Shown here: positions 20,855 to 32,585 of the stretch, piece by piece
Layout: each line of letters starts with the position of its first letter
Position numbering within the stretch: the first letter of the stretch is position 1
Assembly (NCBI RefSeq): GCF_000741215.1
Contig: NZ_JGYX01000005.1
Location: 62,001 to 126,000, forward strand
Length of the DNA: 64,000 nt
Direction of reading: 5' to 3'
Source: Bifidobacterium pullorum subsp. gallinarum
GTDB taxonomy: Bacteria > Actinomycetota > Actinomycetes > Actinomycetales > Bifidobacteriaceae
Made by a program: the position numbers and the translations under genes
The notes under the pieces: generated by a model
Databases searched by the model: none
What the model was told of the DNA's origin: nothing
The model's input: the letters and a program-made list of their open reading frames with translations, nothing else

Positions 20855-21163
20855 TTACAGCTTGATCTCGATGTTCACATCGGCGGGCAGATCAATGTGC
20901 ATCAGGGAGTCCACAGCCTTCGGGGTGGGGTCCACGATGTCGATAAGACGCTTATGAGTGCGCATCTCGAAATGCTCGCGCGAATCCTTGTACTTGTGAG
21001 GAGAACGAATGACACAGAACACGTTCTTCTCGGTCGGGAGCGGAACCGGGCCCACCACCGTGGCACCCGCGTTCGTCACCGTTTCGACGATCTTCTTCGC
21101 CGATTGGTCGATGACCTCATGGTCATAGGACTTAAGCCTGATGCGGATTTTCTGTCCCGCCAT
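20855..21163 (-). CDS. rpsJ: 30S ribosomal protein S10
   Basis: 102 residues; a ribosomal protein and also the transcription antitermination factor Nus[20 protein letters not shown] is the typical start. It is the first gene of the ribosomal protein block, so its upstream region controls the following genes. Confidence 0.98.
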   Translation of the reverse strand: MAGQKIRIRLKSYDHEVIDQSAKKIVETVTNAGATVVGPVPLPTEKNVFCVIRSPHKYKDSREHFEMRTHKRLIDIVDPTPKAVDSLMHIDLPADVNIEIKL

Positions 21164-21269
21164 TGCCGTCCGCCCTTTCTAGCGATTCGTTTACTGTTTA
21201 CCATCCTGTTCCAGGGCACCGGCAGCCACACCGCGGAAGGCACAGCCTCCCATGGCGGTCCACATCAGT

Positions 21270-21316
21270 GCGCAGGCCCACGAGCATCCCACTGGTGAAA
21301 GGTGCTCGTCCTGCGC
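21270..21316 (-). promoter_or_regulatory. Leader hairpin of the S10 operon
   Basis: Two 7-bp arms (GCGCAGG with CCTGCGC, ACGAGCA with TGCTCGT) with a 3-base bulge and a 16-base loop lie in the transcribed leader between the predicted promoter and rpsJ. A regulatory leader is expected here from other bacteria; this one has no sequence likeness to the E. coli leader that I can see. Confidence 0.45.
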
Positions 21317-21328
21317 TCGCTTTTTTTG

Positions 21329-21356
21329 ATTCAATTTGCGAGCCCGAAACAGGCAA
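21329..21356 (-). promoter_or_regulatory. Probable promoter of the S10 operon
   Basis: On the minus strand TTGCCT (21351-21356) and TTGAAT (21329-21334) are 16 bases apart, followed by an A-rich start region. It lies about 165 bases before rpsJ. Confidence 0.5.
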
Positions 21357-21399
21357 CTTGTTTATTAAACCACCTGGGGTGGCCTTAAGGAGTTCGGGC

Positions 21400-21613
21400 G
21401 TGTCGCCCTCACACTGTCATATCCCCTCGGCTCCTTGGTGTCGCCTCGGCGTCGCCTACCGGCAGTCCACCGGACTGCCGCCCTAACGGCTCCGCAGGCG
21501 TGTCGCCCTCACACTGTCACATCTCCTCGGCTCCTTGGTGTCGCCTCGGCGTCGCCTACCGGCAGTCCACCGGACTGCCGCCTTCACGGCTCCGCAGGCG
21601 TGTCGCCCTCACG
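21400..21613. repeat. 100-bp tandem repeat, two copies plus a short third
   Basis: Unit 1 is 21400-21499 and unit 2 is 21500-21599, exactly 100 bases apart and almost identical. A third copy stops after about 13 bases. Each unit contains a perfect hairpin (CGGCAGTCC ACC GGACTGCCG) at 21460-21480 and 21560-21580. The repeat lies downstream of the acyltransferase gene and upstream of the S10 promoter. No gene is visible in 21317-21621. Confidence 0.9.
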
Positions 21614-21621
21614 CCTATGCG

Positions 21622-22374
21622 TCAGACGTAGCCGAACACGAGCATACAGATGAGCATGCAGACGGGCTGGTGGATGAGGTAGATCCAGATGCTGTACCTA
21701 CCGACCGTCGACAGCGGCGCCAGTCCATGCCGCGCCACAGACTGCAACGGGCGGATTGCCATCACGAGCCGATTCAGGAAATACCCGCAGATATACAGGA
21801 ACAGCCACGGCAGAATCGGGAAGTAGTCGCTGGAGCGGAATCCCGGGAACGGAAAGCCGAACGGGGTCAGCACGCGGCAGTCATACAGCCAATCGGGCAA
21901 CTCCAACCGGAACACGCCCGGCACGCCCAGATACCCCAGCTGCACATCCTTGAACACCACGAACAGCGCAAAGGCCGCAACCAGTCCGATCGCCGCGGGG
22001 ATCCGCCGCAACACCGGCTCCAGCGGCAGCATCAGCAGCACGGCGCAGCCGATGCAGTTGAGGATCCCGAACCACACCGCTTCGGCGGGCATGGCCAGCA
22101 CCGTCACCCCACTGATCACCAGTCCCCAGACATTCAGCATGACGCCGCGTTTCACGTTGCCGCTTCTCCCCCACGCCCACACGAATCCGGAGACCAGGAT
22201 GAACGTCCAGCAGATCGACTGCTGCCAGATATGCACGGCGGGTTGCGAGTACCAGGACGGGTCACGCCCGTAGACCATGAACACGTCGTAGCAGCAATGG
22301 AAGATCACCATGCTGATGATGGCGATCCCACGAATCGTGTCGATCAGGTCGTAGCGTGCCTCGCGCGTCGGCAT
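21622..22374 (-). CDS. DUF1624 (heparan-alpha-glucosaminide N-acetyltransferase-like) membrane protein
   Basis: A 250-residue integral membrane protein with about seven hydrophobic segments. The N-terminal RYDLIDTIRGIAIISMVIFHCCYD segment matches the DUF1624 / HGSNAT catalytic domain family, whose members are thought to move acyl groups across the membrane to a sugar or lipid acceptor. The acceptor here is unknown. ATG at 22374 is chosen because GGAGG lies 7 bases upstream; the frame is open 11 codons further. It is divergent from the YwiC-like gene, and a weak CCACC-CCA-GGTGG hairpin followed by TTTAAT (21371-21385) could end its transcript. Confidence 0.82.
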   Translation of the reverse strand: MPTREARYDLIDTIRGIAIISMVIFHCCYDVFMVYGRDPSWYSQPAVHIWQQSICWTFILVSGFVWAWGRSGNVKRGVMLNVWGLVISGVTVLAMPAEAVWFGILNCIGCAVLLMLPLEPVLRRIPAAIGLVAAFALFVVFKDVQLGYLGVPGVFRLELPDWLYDCRVLTPFGFPFPGFRSSDYFPILPWLFLYICGYFLNRLVMAIRPLQSVARHGLAPLSTVGRYSIWIYLIHQPVCMLICMLVFGYV

Positions 22375-22423
22375 TGCGTTCCTCCATCGTCGGCAGTTTC
22401 TTCGCACACTCTACCGCAGCCAC

Positions 22424-22522
22424 CGTGACTCTGATCTATTCGGCCTGTTCGCTTATCCCGGAAACGCTGAGATTCCGGGGTTAGCATGACGAATCAGAGT
22501 CACGATAGATCAGAGTCCGGGA
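22424..22522. repeat. Inverted and direct copies of ATCAGAGTC in the divergent promoter region
   Basis: GACTCTGAT at 22427 and two ATCAGAGTC copies at 22493 and 22509. The first can pair over 12 bases with the second or over 13 bases with the third, giving two mutually exclusive stems. A smaller CCGGAA/TTCCGG palindrome lies between. The last copy belongs to the dispersed motif family (22498-22522). Confidence 0.6.
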
Positions 22523-22579
22523 AAAGTGCGCAGAAAAATAGTCTGGACAGGGGCGGAGCACGCTGATTAACTGGAGAGC

Positions 22580-23386
22580 ATGAACGTGAAACGAAGCGAA
22601 CCGTCCCGACCATTGTCCACGAAGGACTGGGTTCCGGATCAGCCCGGAGCATGGGCCTTGGCGCTGCTACCCGCCTTGGCCGGCATGGTGATTGGAGGGT
22701 TCGACGTCGGCCGACTGTGGCTGACGGGCGCATGGCTGCTGTGCTACTGCGTGCAGTTCACGGCGGCGAGATGGCTACGGTCACGATTCCAGCGTCGATA
22801 CCTGCCGCCGGTGCTGACCTACGCCGCGCTGTTAGCGGTTGCGGGCGTGCCGCTGTTGGCGATGCATCCGCTGATTCTGGTGTGGGCACCGCTGTATGCG
22901 GTATGCGCCGGCGTTTCGTTCCTGGGGGCGTGGCTGCGCAGAGAACGGTCGCTGTGGGCCAATGCGGCGGCGGTGATTGCCACGTCGATGATGGCATACG
23001 TGGTATATGCCTTCGACGCCCCCGATCTGTTGGAGCGGACCGGCATGGGGCTCGCGCTCGCCGGCATCTTCATGCTGACGCAGTTCGGATCGGTGCTGTA
23101 TGTCAAGACGATGATCCGGGAACGTCGCAACAATCGATACCTTGCGGCGTCATGGATCTGGCATGCGGCGTTGCTGGCGTTGGCCTGCGCGGTTCCGGGC
23201 CGCACGGTGCCGATGATGATCATTGCCGCAATCCTTCTGCTCAGAGCGGTTGTGATGCCGTTGTTGGGGCGCAGGATCCGCATCAAGCCGATTGCTGTCG
23301 GGATGCTGGAGATGGTGCTCAGTGTGGCAGTATGCGCGTACGCGCCGTTCTGCGCGCCATGGATTTCGATGGCCTTAACGTTCTAG
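22580..23386 (+). CDS. YwiC-like integral membrane protein
   Basis: 268 residues with about eight hydrophobic helices. The N-terminal PDQPGAWALALLPALAG segment resembles the P-x-Q-x-GAWA signature of the YwiC-like family, whose function is not established. GGAGAG precedes the ATG by about 5 bases. It is a single gene, divergent from the DUF1624 gene and convergent with adhE. Confidence 0.75.
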   Translation: MNVKRSEPSRPLSTKDWVPDQPGAWALALLPALAGMVIGGFDVGRLWLTGAWLLCYCVQFTAARWLRSRFQRRYLPPVLTYAALLAVAGVPLLAMHPLILVWAPLYAVCAGVSFLGAWLRRERSLWANAAAVIATSMMAYVVYAFDAPDLLERTGMGLALAGIFMLTQFGSVLYVKTMIRERRNNRYLAASWIWHAALLALACAVPGRTVPMMIIAAILLLRAVVMPLLGRRIRIKPIAVGMLEMVLSVAVCAYAPFCAPWISMALTF

Positions 23387-23486
23387 TCCAAACGGTGCAA
23401 GCACCACGGGGCTGCACCGGAAGAACCATCAGGGTTGGTGCAAGCAACAAGTACGACGAGTGTGGGGACACTGCGCACATATACAT

Positions 23487-23521
23487 GGCCCCGGACGGAT
23501 AACTGGTATCCGTCCGGGGCC
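23487..23521. terminator. Hairpin between the convergent YwiC-like gene and adhE
   Basis: A 15-bp perfect stem (GGCCCCGGACGGATA and complement) with a 5-base loop. It could serve both directions. There is no T run on either side. Confidence 0.65.
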
Positions 23522-23555
23522 CACATATCAGCCGATCAATGATCGGCGGTTACGC

Positions 23556-26288
23556 TCAGGCGCGCTCCGAAGCCTCTTCGGTCGCGGCCTCGCCCTGACG
23601 CTCGACGCGCAGGCGATGGCCCTCGGCCTGGGAGACGCCGTAGTAGGCGGCGATGGCGATGTCCTTCATGTCCTCGATCATCGGGATGCGCGGGTTCGCG
23701 GGGGCGCACTGGTCCTCGTAGGCGCGCATGCCGATCTCGTCGATGATGGACCAGTAGTAGTCCTCATCAACGCCGCAGTCCTGGAAGGACTTGTTCATCT
23801 GCAGCTTGTTGTCGCGGTAATCCTCCACGGCGCGGGCCAGGTTCTCGACGCCCTCGGCCGGGGTGTTGCCCGGGTTGATGCCAAGGTTCTTGGCGATCTC
23901 CTGATAGCGCTCCGGCGCGATGTACTTGTTGTACTTCGGCCAGCTGGTGGGCTCCAGCGGGATCTGGCCGTTGTAGCGGATCACATACGGCAGCAGGATG
24001 GAGTTGGTGCGGCCGTGGGCCACGTGGCACAGCGCGCCGATGGTGTGGGCCATGGCGTGGCACATGCCGAGGAAGGCGGAGCCGAAGGCCATGCCGGCCA
24101 TGGTGGCGGCGTTGTGCATCTTCTCCTGGGCCTTGATCTTCTCCTCGCCGGGCTCGGCGTTGACCGAGGTAGCCAGGTTGTCCCAGATCAGCTTGGCCGC
24201 GTGCAGCGCCATGCCGTCGGTGAAGTCGTTGGCGTACACGGAGGCGTAGGCCTCGAAGGAGTGGGTCAGGGCGTCGAAGCCGGCGTCGCAGGCCAGCTTG
24301 CGCGGCTGGGTGCGGGCCAGGACCGGATCCACGATGGCGACCGACGGGGTCAGCGCGTAATCGGTGATCGGGTACTTGTAGCCGGTCTTGTGATCGGTGA
24401 TCACGGCGAACGGCGTGACTTCGGAGCCGGTGCCGGACGAGGTCGGGATGCACACGAGCTTAGCCTTCTTGCCCAGCGGCGGGATCTTGAAGGCGCGCTT
24501 GCGGATATCGAAGAACTTCTCACGCACGTCGGAGAAGGAGATTTCCGGGTGCTCGTACAGCAGCCACATGATCTTGGCCGCATCCATCGGGGAACCGCCG
24601 CCGACCGCGATGATGGTGTCGGGCTCGAACTCCTCGCGCATCATCCCGGCGCCCTTCTCGACGGTCTCGACCGAAGGCTCCGGCTCGACGTAGTCGATGA
24701 TGCGGAAGGTGACGCGGTTGGAACGGGCGCGCAGCTGGTCGATGACCTTGTCCACGATGCCCAGCTGCTCCATGACCTTGTCGCAGACGATGACGGCCTT
24801 CTCGATGCCGTACATGTCACGCAGGTACTTGATCGCGTTCGGCTCGAAGTAGGTCTTGGCCGGGATCTTGAACCACTGCATGTTGTTGTTCCTCCGAGCG
24901 ATGCGCTTGATGTTGATGAGGTTCACGGCCTGGACGTTGCCGGAGACGGAGTTGCCGCCGTAGGAGCCGCAGCCCAGGGTCAGCGACGGGGCGATGGCGT
25001 TGTAGATGTCGCCGACGCCGCCGAGCGAGCTCGGGGAGTTCCAGATCACGCGGCAGGCATGCATGCGCACGCCGTACTCACGCACGAGATCCTGGTTGTT
25101 GGTGTGGATGACGGCGGTGTGGCCGGCGCCGTGCACGAGCATCTGCTCGCACATCTTGAAGCCGGTTTCCTTGTCCGGGGACTTGAGCACGGCCTGGACC
25201 GGGCACAGCTTCTCCATGGTCAGCGGCTCGTTCTCGCCGACTTCCTTGCACTCGGCGCAGATGATGGTGGTGTCCTCGGGGATCGAGAAGCCGGCGGCGT
25301 TCGCGATGAAGTGCGGGGACTTGCCCGGAACCACGCTGTTGAGCTTCGGGGTCTGGCCCGAGTAGGCGGTGCAGCCGAACATGTACTGCTCGAGCTTGGC
25401 CTTCTCCTCGTCGGTGACGAAGTAGGCCTTGCGGCGCTTGAGCTCCTGGACCAGCGGGTCGTACACGTCCTTGTCGGCGATGATGGCCTGCTCGGTGGCG
25501 CAGATCATGCCGTAGTCGAAGTGCTTGGAGAGCACCAGGTCGTTGGCGGCGCGGACGATGTCCACGTCCTTGTCCACATAGGCCGGGGCGTTGCCGGCGC
25601 CCACGCCGAGGGCGGGCTTGCCGGAGGAGTACGCGGCGGTGACCATGCCCGGGCCGCCGGTGGCCAGGATCGTGGCGATGCCGGGGTGCTTCATCAGCGC
25701 GCCGGTGGCCTCGATGGACGGGTGCTCGATCCACTGAATGCAGTTCTCCGGGGCGCCGGCCTCGATGGCGGCGTCACGCACGATGCGGGCGGCTTCAGCG
25801 GAGCACTTCTGGGCGAACGGGTGGAAGCCGAAGACGATCGGGCAGCGGGTCTTCAGCGCGATCAGCGACTTGAAGATCGCGGTGGAGGTCGGGTTGGTGA
25901 CCGGGGTCACGCCGGCGACGACGCCGACCGGCTCGGCGACCTCGTCGATGCCCATGACGTCGTCCTCGCGGATGATGCCGACGGTGCGCTGGCCAGCCAG
26001 GTAGTTGGTCACATGCTCGCAGGCGAAGATGTTCTTGGTGGCCTTGTCCTCCACCAGGCCACGGCCGGTCTCCTCGACGGCCATCTTGGCCAGCACGAGA
26101 TGCTTGTTCAGCGCCGCGATGGACGCCTTGGCGACGATGTGGTCGATCTGCTTCTGGTCGAGCTTCTCGAACTCCTCAAGGGCCTTGAGACCCTTCTTGA
26201 CCAGGGCGTCGACCTCGGCCTCAGCCGCCGCGAGCTTCTCCTCGGGGGTCGGCTTGGCCGGTGCCGCATTCTTCTTTGCTTCTGCCAC
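23556..26288 (-). CDS. adhE: Bifunctional acetaldehyde-CoA / alcohol dehydrogenase
   Basis: Reduces acetyl-CoA to acetaldehyde and then ethanol, regenerating two NAD+ for the fermentative bifid shunt. The 910-residue protein has an N-terminal aldehyde dehydrogenase domain with the nucleophile in [12 protein letters not shown] (about residue 260). The C-terminal iron-type alcohol dehydrogenase has the NADH motif [10 protein letters not shown] and the metal ligands in [14 protein letters not shown] and [22 protein letters not shown] at 26288 is chosen because GAGGAGG lies 7 bases upstream. It is a single gene with a long upstream region that holds a CRP-type palindrome. Confidence 0.97.
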   Translation of the reverse strand: MAEAKKNAAPAKPTPEEKLAAAEAEVDALVKKGLKALEEFEKLDQKQIDHIVAKASIAALNKHLVLAKMAVEETGRGLVEDKATKNIFACEHVTNYLAGQRTVGIIREDDVMGIDEVAEPVGVVAGVTPVTNPTSTAIFKSLIALKTRCPIVFGFHPFAQKCSAEAARIVRDAAIEAGAPENCIQWIEHPSIEATGALMKHPGIATILATGGPGMVTAAYSSGKPALGVGAGNAPAYVDKDVDIVRAANDLVLSKHFDYGMICATEQAIIADKDVYDPLVQELKRRKAYFVTDEEKAKLEQYMFGCTAYSGQTPKLNSVVPGKSPHFIANAAGFSIPEDTTIICAECKEVGENEPLTMEKLCPVQAVLKSPDKETGFKMCEQMLVHGAGHTAVIHTNNQDLVREYGVRMHACRVIWNSPSSLGGVGDIYNAIAPSLTLGCGSYGGNSVSGNVQAVNLINIKRIARRNNNMQWFKIPAKTYFEPNAIKYLRDMYGIEKAVIVCDKVMEQLGIVDKVIDQLRARSNRVTFRIIDYVEPEPSVETVEKGAGMMREEFEPDTIIAVGGGSPMDAAKIMWLLYEHPEISFSDVREKFFDIRKRAFKIPPLGKKAKLVCIPTSSGTGSEVTPFAVITDHKTGYKYPITDYALTPSVAIVDPVLARTQPRKLACDAGFDALTHSFEAYASVYANDFTDGMALHAAKLIWDNLATSVNAEPGEEKIKAQEKMHNAATMAGMAFGSAFLGMCHAMAHTIGALCHVAHGRTNSILLPYVIRYNGQIPLEPTSWPKYNKYIAPERYQEIAKNLGINPGNTPAEGVENLARAVEDYRDNKLQMNKSFQDCGVDEDYYWSIIDEIGMRAYEDQCAPANPRIPMIEDMKDIAIAAYYGVSQAEGHRLRVERQGEAATEEASERA

Positions 26289-26341
26289 TTCGGTCCTCCT
26301 CGATCTTGATAGATGCAAAGGTGTCTCTCTCCCGCCTCGAA

Positions 26342-26347
26342 CGTCAA
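26342..26347 (-). promoter_or_regulatory. Possible -35 box of adhE
   Basis: TTGACG on the minus strand, about 55 bases before the GTG. Seventeen bases downstream is only a poor -10 (ACACCT), so the assignment is weak. The rest of 26289-26695 has no gene. Confidence 0.3.
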
Positions 26348-26368
26348 GGCGGAACCGTCACGAAAATC

Positions 26369-26384
26369 TGTGACCTGCATCACA
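26369..26384. promoter_or_regulatory. CRP/FNR-family type operator upstream of adhE
   Basis: TGTGACCTGCATCACA is a perfect TGTGA-N6-TCACA palindrome. It lies about 80 bases before the adhE start codon, just upstream of the possible -35. This is the consensus for CRP and the actinobacterial GlxR; which regulator binds in this organism is unknown. Confidence 0.55.
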
Positions 26385-26683
26385 ATCTAGCCGATAAACC
26401 CTACTTTTTGCCGGGTGGTTCGAATTGAGCGTGTCATGATTGAAGACTGACCGGAAACGTTCGATTACGGTAGCTTTTTGTTCGCTTTCCCGCTGAAACG
26501 CTCATTGAATGTTCTCTGTTGTTTCTTTCGTTTCATGTTATCGCTACCAGTTCACTGGGGCCTCATCAAGTGGAACAGACGGCATGCGCCGGCCGCAGCC
26601 GGACCACGGCACCCCGGAGAACAGTCGATGCAGCGGAAACGCCAGTTCATCCTCCGGCATCGGCAACCCCGGGCGGCACTCCG

Positions 26684-26689
26684 TACAAT
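26684..26689 (+). promoter_or_regulatory. -10 box of the debranching enzyme gene (leaderless)
   Basis: TACAAT is followed by six bases and then the ATG at 26696, with no ribosome-binding site. The transcript should start at or next to the A of the ATG. Confidence 0.6.
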
Positions 26690-26695
26690 GGTCGT

Positions 26696-29035
<2,340 letters not shown>

Positions 29036-29045
29036 CGCACCGACT

Positions 29046-29060
29046 TGTATCACAGTCCGT
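29046..29060. repeat. Weak copy of the dispersed motif
   Basis: TTGTATCACAGTCCG lies just after the debranching enzyme stop codon, matching the RTCASAGTCCG core but not the left half of the longer motif. Confidence 0.35.
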
Positions 29061-29062
29061 GA

Positions 29063-29110
29063 ATACGAAGCAGGGGTCCAACCCGTGAGGATTGGCCCCC
29101 TGCTTCGTAT
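29063..29110. terminator. Hairpin between convergent glgX and rpsI
   Basis: A 19-bp stem with one mismatch (ATACGAAGCAGGGG and onward) around a 10-base loop. It probably ends both transcripts, although neither side has a T run. Confidence 0.7.
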
Positions 29111-29122
29111 AGCCGGTAAGGC

Positions 29123-29608
29123 TTAGCGCTTCGAGAACTGCGGAGCGCGACGAGCCTTGTGCAGACCAGCCTTCTTGCGCTCCACGACGCGGGCGTCGCG
29201 GGTCAGGAAGCCGGCCTTCTTCAGGGCGGCGCGATTCGCATCACGATCGATGGCGTTGAGCGCACGGGCCACGCCGAGGCGGATGGCGCCGGCCTGGCCG
29301 GTGGTGCCGCCACCGTCGACGAGGACGATGCAGTCGAACTTGCCTTCGAGCTTCAGCAGCACGATCGGGGAGTTGACCTCACGCTGCAGCAGCTTGGAGG
29401 GGAAGTACTCCTCCAGGGTGCGGCCGTTGATGGTCCACTTGCCGGTGCCGGGGACGAGACGCACGCGGGCGACGGCCTCCTTGCGACGACCCGTGCCGTA
29501 GCCCGGGGCGATGGTGGAGGTGCCGGTGCCAGCGCCGGAGTTGGTCTCGGTGGTGTAGGAGGTGAGCTCTTCGGTCTCAAGAACCGCGGAGTTGTTGTTC
29601 TCAGCCAT
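29123..29608 (-). CDS. rpsI: 30S ribosomal protein S9
   Basis: 161 residues. The S9 core begins at about residue 38 ([19 protein letters not shown]) after a Thr/Ser/Glu-rich N-terminal extension. It ends in [10 protein letters not shown], the tail that reaches the P-site tRNA. It is 21 bases after rplM, the conserved L13-S9 pair. Confidence 0.98.
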   Translation of the reverse strand: MAENNNSAVLETEELTSYTTETNSGAGTGTSTIAPGYGTGRRKEAVARVRLVPGTGKWTINGRTLEEYFPSKLLQREVNSPIVLLKLEGKFDCIVLVDGGGTTGQAGAIRLGVARALNAIDRDANRAALKKAGFLTRDARVVERKKAGLHKARRAPQFSKR

Positions 29609-29629
29609 GATGTTCTATCTCCCTTCGGT

Positions 29630-30079
29630 TCACTTGCCCTGCTGCGAGACCTGGGTGATCTCGAAGGTCTGCGGCTTCTGCGGCGTGTGAGGATGCTCCT
29701 CGCCGGCGAAGATGTGCAAACGATCCAGCTGCACCTTGGAAAGACGGTTCTTCGGCATCATGCCCTTCACCGCGGCCATGATGATGCGCTCGGGCTTATT
29801 CTGCATCAGCTCGGCGTAGCTGTCACGACGCAGACCGCCGGGACGACCGGAGTGAGAATAGAGTTCCTTGCCCATCTTGTTGCCGGTCAGCGCGATCTTG
29901 GAAGCGTTGATGACGATCACATGGTTGCCGGAATCGGCATGCGGAGCGAACGTCGGCTTGTTCTTGCCGCGCAGGAGGGTCGCCACATGGGTGGCGAGAC
30001 GGCCGAGCACCACGTCGGTGGCGTCCACGATGTACCAGTCATGAGTCAGATCAGCTGGCTTCGGTGTGAAAGTTTTCAC
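29630..30079 (-). CDS. rplM: 50S ribosomal protein L13
   Basis: 149 residues, an early assembly protein. The [19 protein letters not shown] and [10 protein letters not shown] motifs are typical. It is the first gene of the rplM-rpsI operon. Confidence 0.98.
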   Translation of the reverse strand: MKTFTPKPADLTHDWYIVDATDVVLGRLATHVATLLRGKNKPTFAPHADSGNHVIVINASKIALTGNKMGKELYSHSGRPGGLRRDSYAELMQNKPERIIMAAVKGMMPKNRLSKVQLDRLHIFAGEEHPHTPQKPQTFEITQVSQQGK

Positions 30080-30237
30080 GATGTACCTTTTCTATATATT
30101 GTGTTCCGGGCCTCAGCCAGTCGCGTGAAGCAGTCGCGCCTGCCGTCGGCCTCATTATCCGTGGGCTCCCTGAAAGTCCTCGATGGCGAGTGGGAAAGCG
30201 CTTTGAAGGACCCCGTAGGGAAACACAACAATCGACT

Positions 30238-30246
30238 AGTATATCA
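30238..30246 (-). promoter_or_regulatory. Extended -10 promoter of rplM-rpsI
   Basis: TGATATACT on the minus strand (TG extension plus TATACT). A clear -35 is not visible. It lies about 160 bases before rplM. Confidence 0.5.
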
Positions 30247-30304
30247 GCGCCCTTGACTTTGCGGAACCGCCGTGTTGCCGACCGGTTCCGATCCGTAAAC
30301 GGCG

Positions 30305-30330
30305 CAAGCCCCTCCTTACGGAGGGGCTTG
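30305..30330 (-). terminator. Hairpin after malQ
   Basis: CAAGCCCCTCC and GGAGGGGCTTG form an 11-bp perfect stem with a 4-base loop, 27 bases after the malQ stop. No U tract follows. Confidence 0.7.
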
Positions 30331-30356
30331 ACGCGTACGGTTCGAGACCGCCGGGC

Positions 30357-32522
30357 TCAGGACTGCATGATGGCGGTCAGGGACTGCAGACGGGCGTTGT
30401 CGAACAGCGTCTCCAGCGGGACCACATTCCCCTGTGCATCAGCCAGCGGCACACGCCAGTTCGGATACTCGTTGTTGGTGCCCGGCTGGTTCTGCGCGCG
30501 ATGCTCGCCGACCGCGTCGGTCAGCGAGGCGGCCAGCAGCTTGGACGGCGCGGCCTTGAGCGCACGGTACAGCGATTCCACGATCTGCTGTTCGTTGGCG
30601 TGCTCGTCCTCCAGCAGCTTCGGGTCCAGGTAGCCGTTATCCACCAGCATCATCAGCATGGCGTTGTGCTCCTTGACGGCGCTCGCCTGGAACTCCTGCG
30701 CGGAGCAGGTCAGCAGGTTGAGCCGTTCGCGGATGCGCACATGCTCGTAATCCAGATATCCGGCGCACGGCGGCAGGTCGTGGGTGTTCACCGACGCCAG
30801 CGCGTACGGGCGCCAGGTCCTGGGCTCATGGAACACGCCGTCGGTCTGCTCGAACCATTCGACGGCGCAGCCCAACAGCCCGTGTTCGGCCAGCGAATCG
30901 GCCACGTACTCCGGCACCACGCCAAGGTCCTCGCCGACCACCACGCCGCCGACACGGGAGGCCTCGATGGCCAGGATGCCCAGCATGATGTCCGAATCGT
31001 AGTAGACGTAGGCGCCCTCCGTGGCGGACTTGCCCTCCGGGATCCACCACAGGCGGAACAGACCGAGGATGTGGTCGATCCGTACGGCGCCGGACTGGGC
31101 GAACATGCCGTGCACGATGTCGCGGTAGGTGCGGTAGCCGTTGTTCTCCAGGTCGATCGGGCTCAGCGGCGGCTGGCTCCAGTTCTGCCCCTGCTGGTTG
31201 AAGAAGTCCGGCGGCGCGCCGACGGTCGCCCCCTTGGCGAAACGCTCCGGATTCCACCAGACATCGCAGCCGAGCGGATGGACGCCCACGGCCATATCGG
31301 CCATGACGCCGATCTGCATGCCAGCTTCCTTGGCTGCTTCCTGGGCGCTGCGGAACTGCTGGGTGGCGACCCACTCCATCCAACGGTAGAAATCGAGCGT
31401 ATCCGGGAACTGGTTGCGCAAGTCCGCGATCTGCGGGGAGTCCTTGGTCAGCGAACGCTCCCAGTTGTTCGGGTCCGCGCTCGGCGCGCCCCACTTGTCA
31501 TAGCACAGGCACCATGTGGCGTAGGCTTCCAGTTCCTCGCCGCAGGACTGTTTGAACGCCTCGAACTCGGCCTGCCGGGCCTCGTTGCGTCCGACCTTGA
31601 ACAGGATCCACAGGGCGTGCATCTTGGCGCGCCACATCGTGTCCCGGTCGATGATCTGCGGGTCGCCGTTCAACGCGGCCACGCCGTCGTGCAGATCGTT
31701 GATCTGAGCCTTGACCGATTCGTCCGCGGTGCGGTACTCCTCGATGGACTCGGGGCGGATATAGGTGAAGTTCACGAACCTGCGGGACACCGGCAGGTAC
31801 GGCGACGGGGTCAGCGGGGAGACCGGTTCGGCCGCGTGCATCGGGTTGATCAGTACGAAATCGGCACCGGTGCGCTGCTTGGCGTCCACCAGCAGCGTCT
31901 TCAGGTCCTCGAAGTCGCCCACACCCCACGAGCCCGCGGAACGGATCGAATACAGCTGGGCCATCCAGCCCCACAGCTGGCCGCTCTTCAGCGATTCGGG
32001 CAGCTCCACGCGGCTGGGGGCGCTGATCAGCGTGGCGTCCTGGGTGCGGCCGTCCACCGACACATGCAGCGTGTGGTAGCCGACCGGCACATCGTCGGGG
32101 ATCTCCACCAGCGCGGAGGCGATGAACCTGCCGTCGATGATATGCGCCTGCTGGCTGCCGTCGCCCACCACGGTCAACGTGCCTTCGTATGGTTCGCCGT
32201 TCTCCAGCGTGATGCCGGCCGTCGGCACGGACATGATGCTCGTATTGACCCGGATGTGGTCAGTCGTGCCGGCGGTGTGCAGCACCGTGGGCGCCACCAG
32301 GCGGCCGTACCGCTCATGCACAATGGCGTTGATGGACCGCTCGATGGCCTCATCACTGGAAGCGTCCACCCCCAATGCCGCCAGCACGTCAATCAGCACA
32401 TCGTCTTCGATCTCGTGATAATCGTTGCTCTGACCGACATAGCTTGTTCCGATTCCCAGCATCTTTGCCAGTCGAATCAGCGGTCGGGACAGACGTTCCT
32501 CTTGTTCTCTCTGGTCAGTCAT
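30357..32522 (-). CDS. malQ: 4-alpha-glucanotransferase (amylomaltase, GH77)
   Basis: Transfers alpha-1,4-glucan segments between maltooligosaccharides. 721 residues: an N-terminal beta-sandwich-like region of about 190 residues, then the GH77 barrel with the nucleophile region AVRIDHILGLFR, the acid VVGEDLGVVP and the NTHDLPP motif. The start at 32522 (MTDQREQEERLSRP) has TACACT exactly 6 bases upstream and no Shine-Dalgarno, so it is probably leaderless. It probably works with the debranching enzyme and the usual glycogen/maltose phosphorylases. Confidence 0.94.
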   Translation of the reverse strand: MTDQREQEERLSRPLIRLAKMLGIGTSYVGQSNDYHEIEDDVLIDVLAALGVDASSDEAIERSINAIVHERYGRLVAPTVLHTAGTTDHIRVNTSIMSVPTAGITLENGEPYEGTLTVVGDGSQQAHIIDGRFIASALVEIPDDVPVGYHTLHVSVDGRTQDATLISAPSRVELPESLKSGQLWGWMAQLYSIRSAGSWGVGDFEDLKTLLVDAKQRTGADFVLINPMHAAEPVSPLTPSPYLPVSRRFVNFTYIRPESIEEYRTADESVKAQINDLHDGVAALNGDPQIIDRDTMWRAKMHALWILFKVGRNEARQAEFEAFKQSCGEELEAYATWCLCYDKWGAPSADPNNWERSLTKDSPQIADLRNQFPDTLDFYRWMEWVATQQFRSAQEAAKEAGMQIGVMADMAVGVHPLGCDVWWNPERFAKGATVGAPPDFFNQQGQNWSQPPLSPIDLENNGYRTYRDIVHGMFAQSGAVRIDHILGLFRLWWIPEGKSATEGAYVYYDSDIMLGILAIEASRVGGVVVGEDLGVVPEYVADSLAEHGLLGCAVEWFEQTDGVFHEPRTWRPYALASVNTHDLPPCAGYLDYEHVRIRERLNLLTCSAQEFQASAVKEHNAMLMMLVDNGYLDPKLLEDEHANEQQIVESLYRALKAAPSKLLAASLTDAVGEHRAQNQPGTNNEYPNWRVPLADAQGNVVPLETLFDNARLQSLTAIMQS

Positions 32523-32528
32523 AGTCCC

Positions 32529-32534
32529 AGTGTA
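32529..32534 (-). promoter_or_regulatory. -10 box of malQ (leaderless)
   Basis: TACACT, six bases before the ATG. Confidence 0.55.
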
Positions 32535-32585
32535 AAACGCCGTAAACCGCGCCACGCGGCGGACATGCCGAGAATACCAACGTTT

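Noticed and set aside
21400-21613. CRISPR array.
   Set aside because: The unit is a 100-bp tandem duplication without spacers that differ, and no cas genes are near.
23460-26309. A 949-codon plus-strand open frame opposite adhE.
   Set aside because: Shadow of adhE third-position GC. It has no ribosome-binding site and an Asp/Gly/Val/His-rich composition typical of antisense frames.
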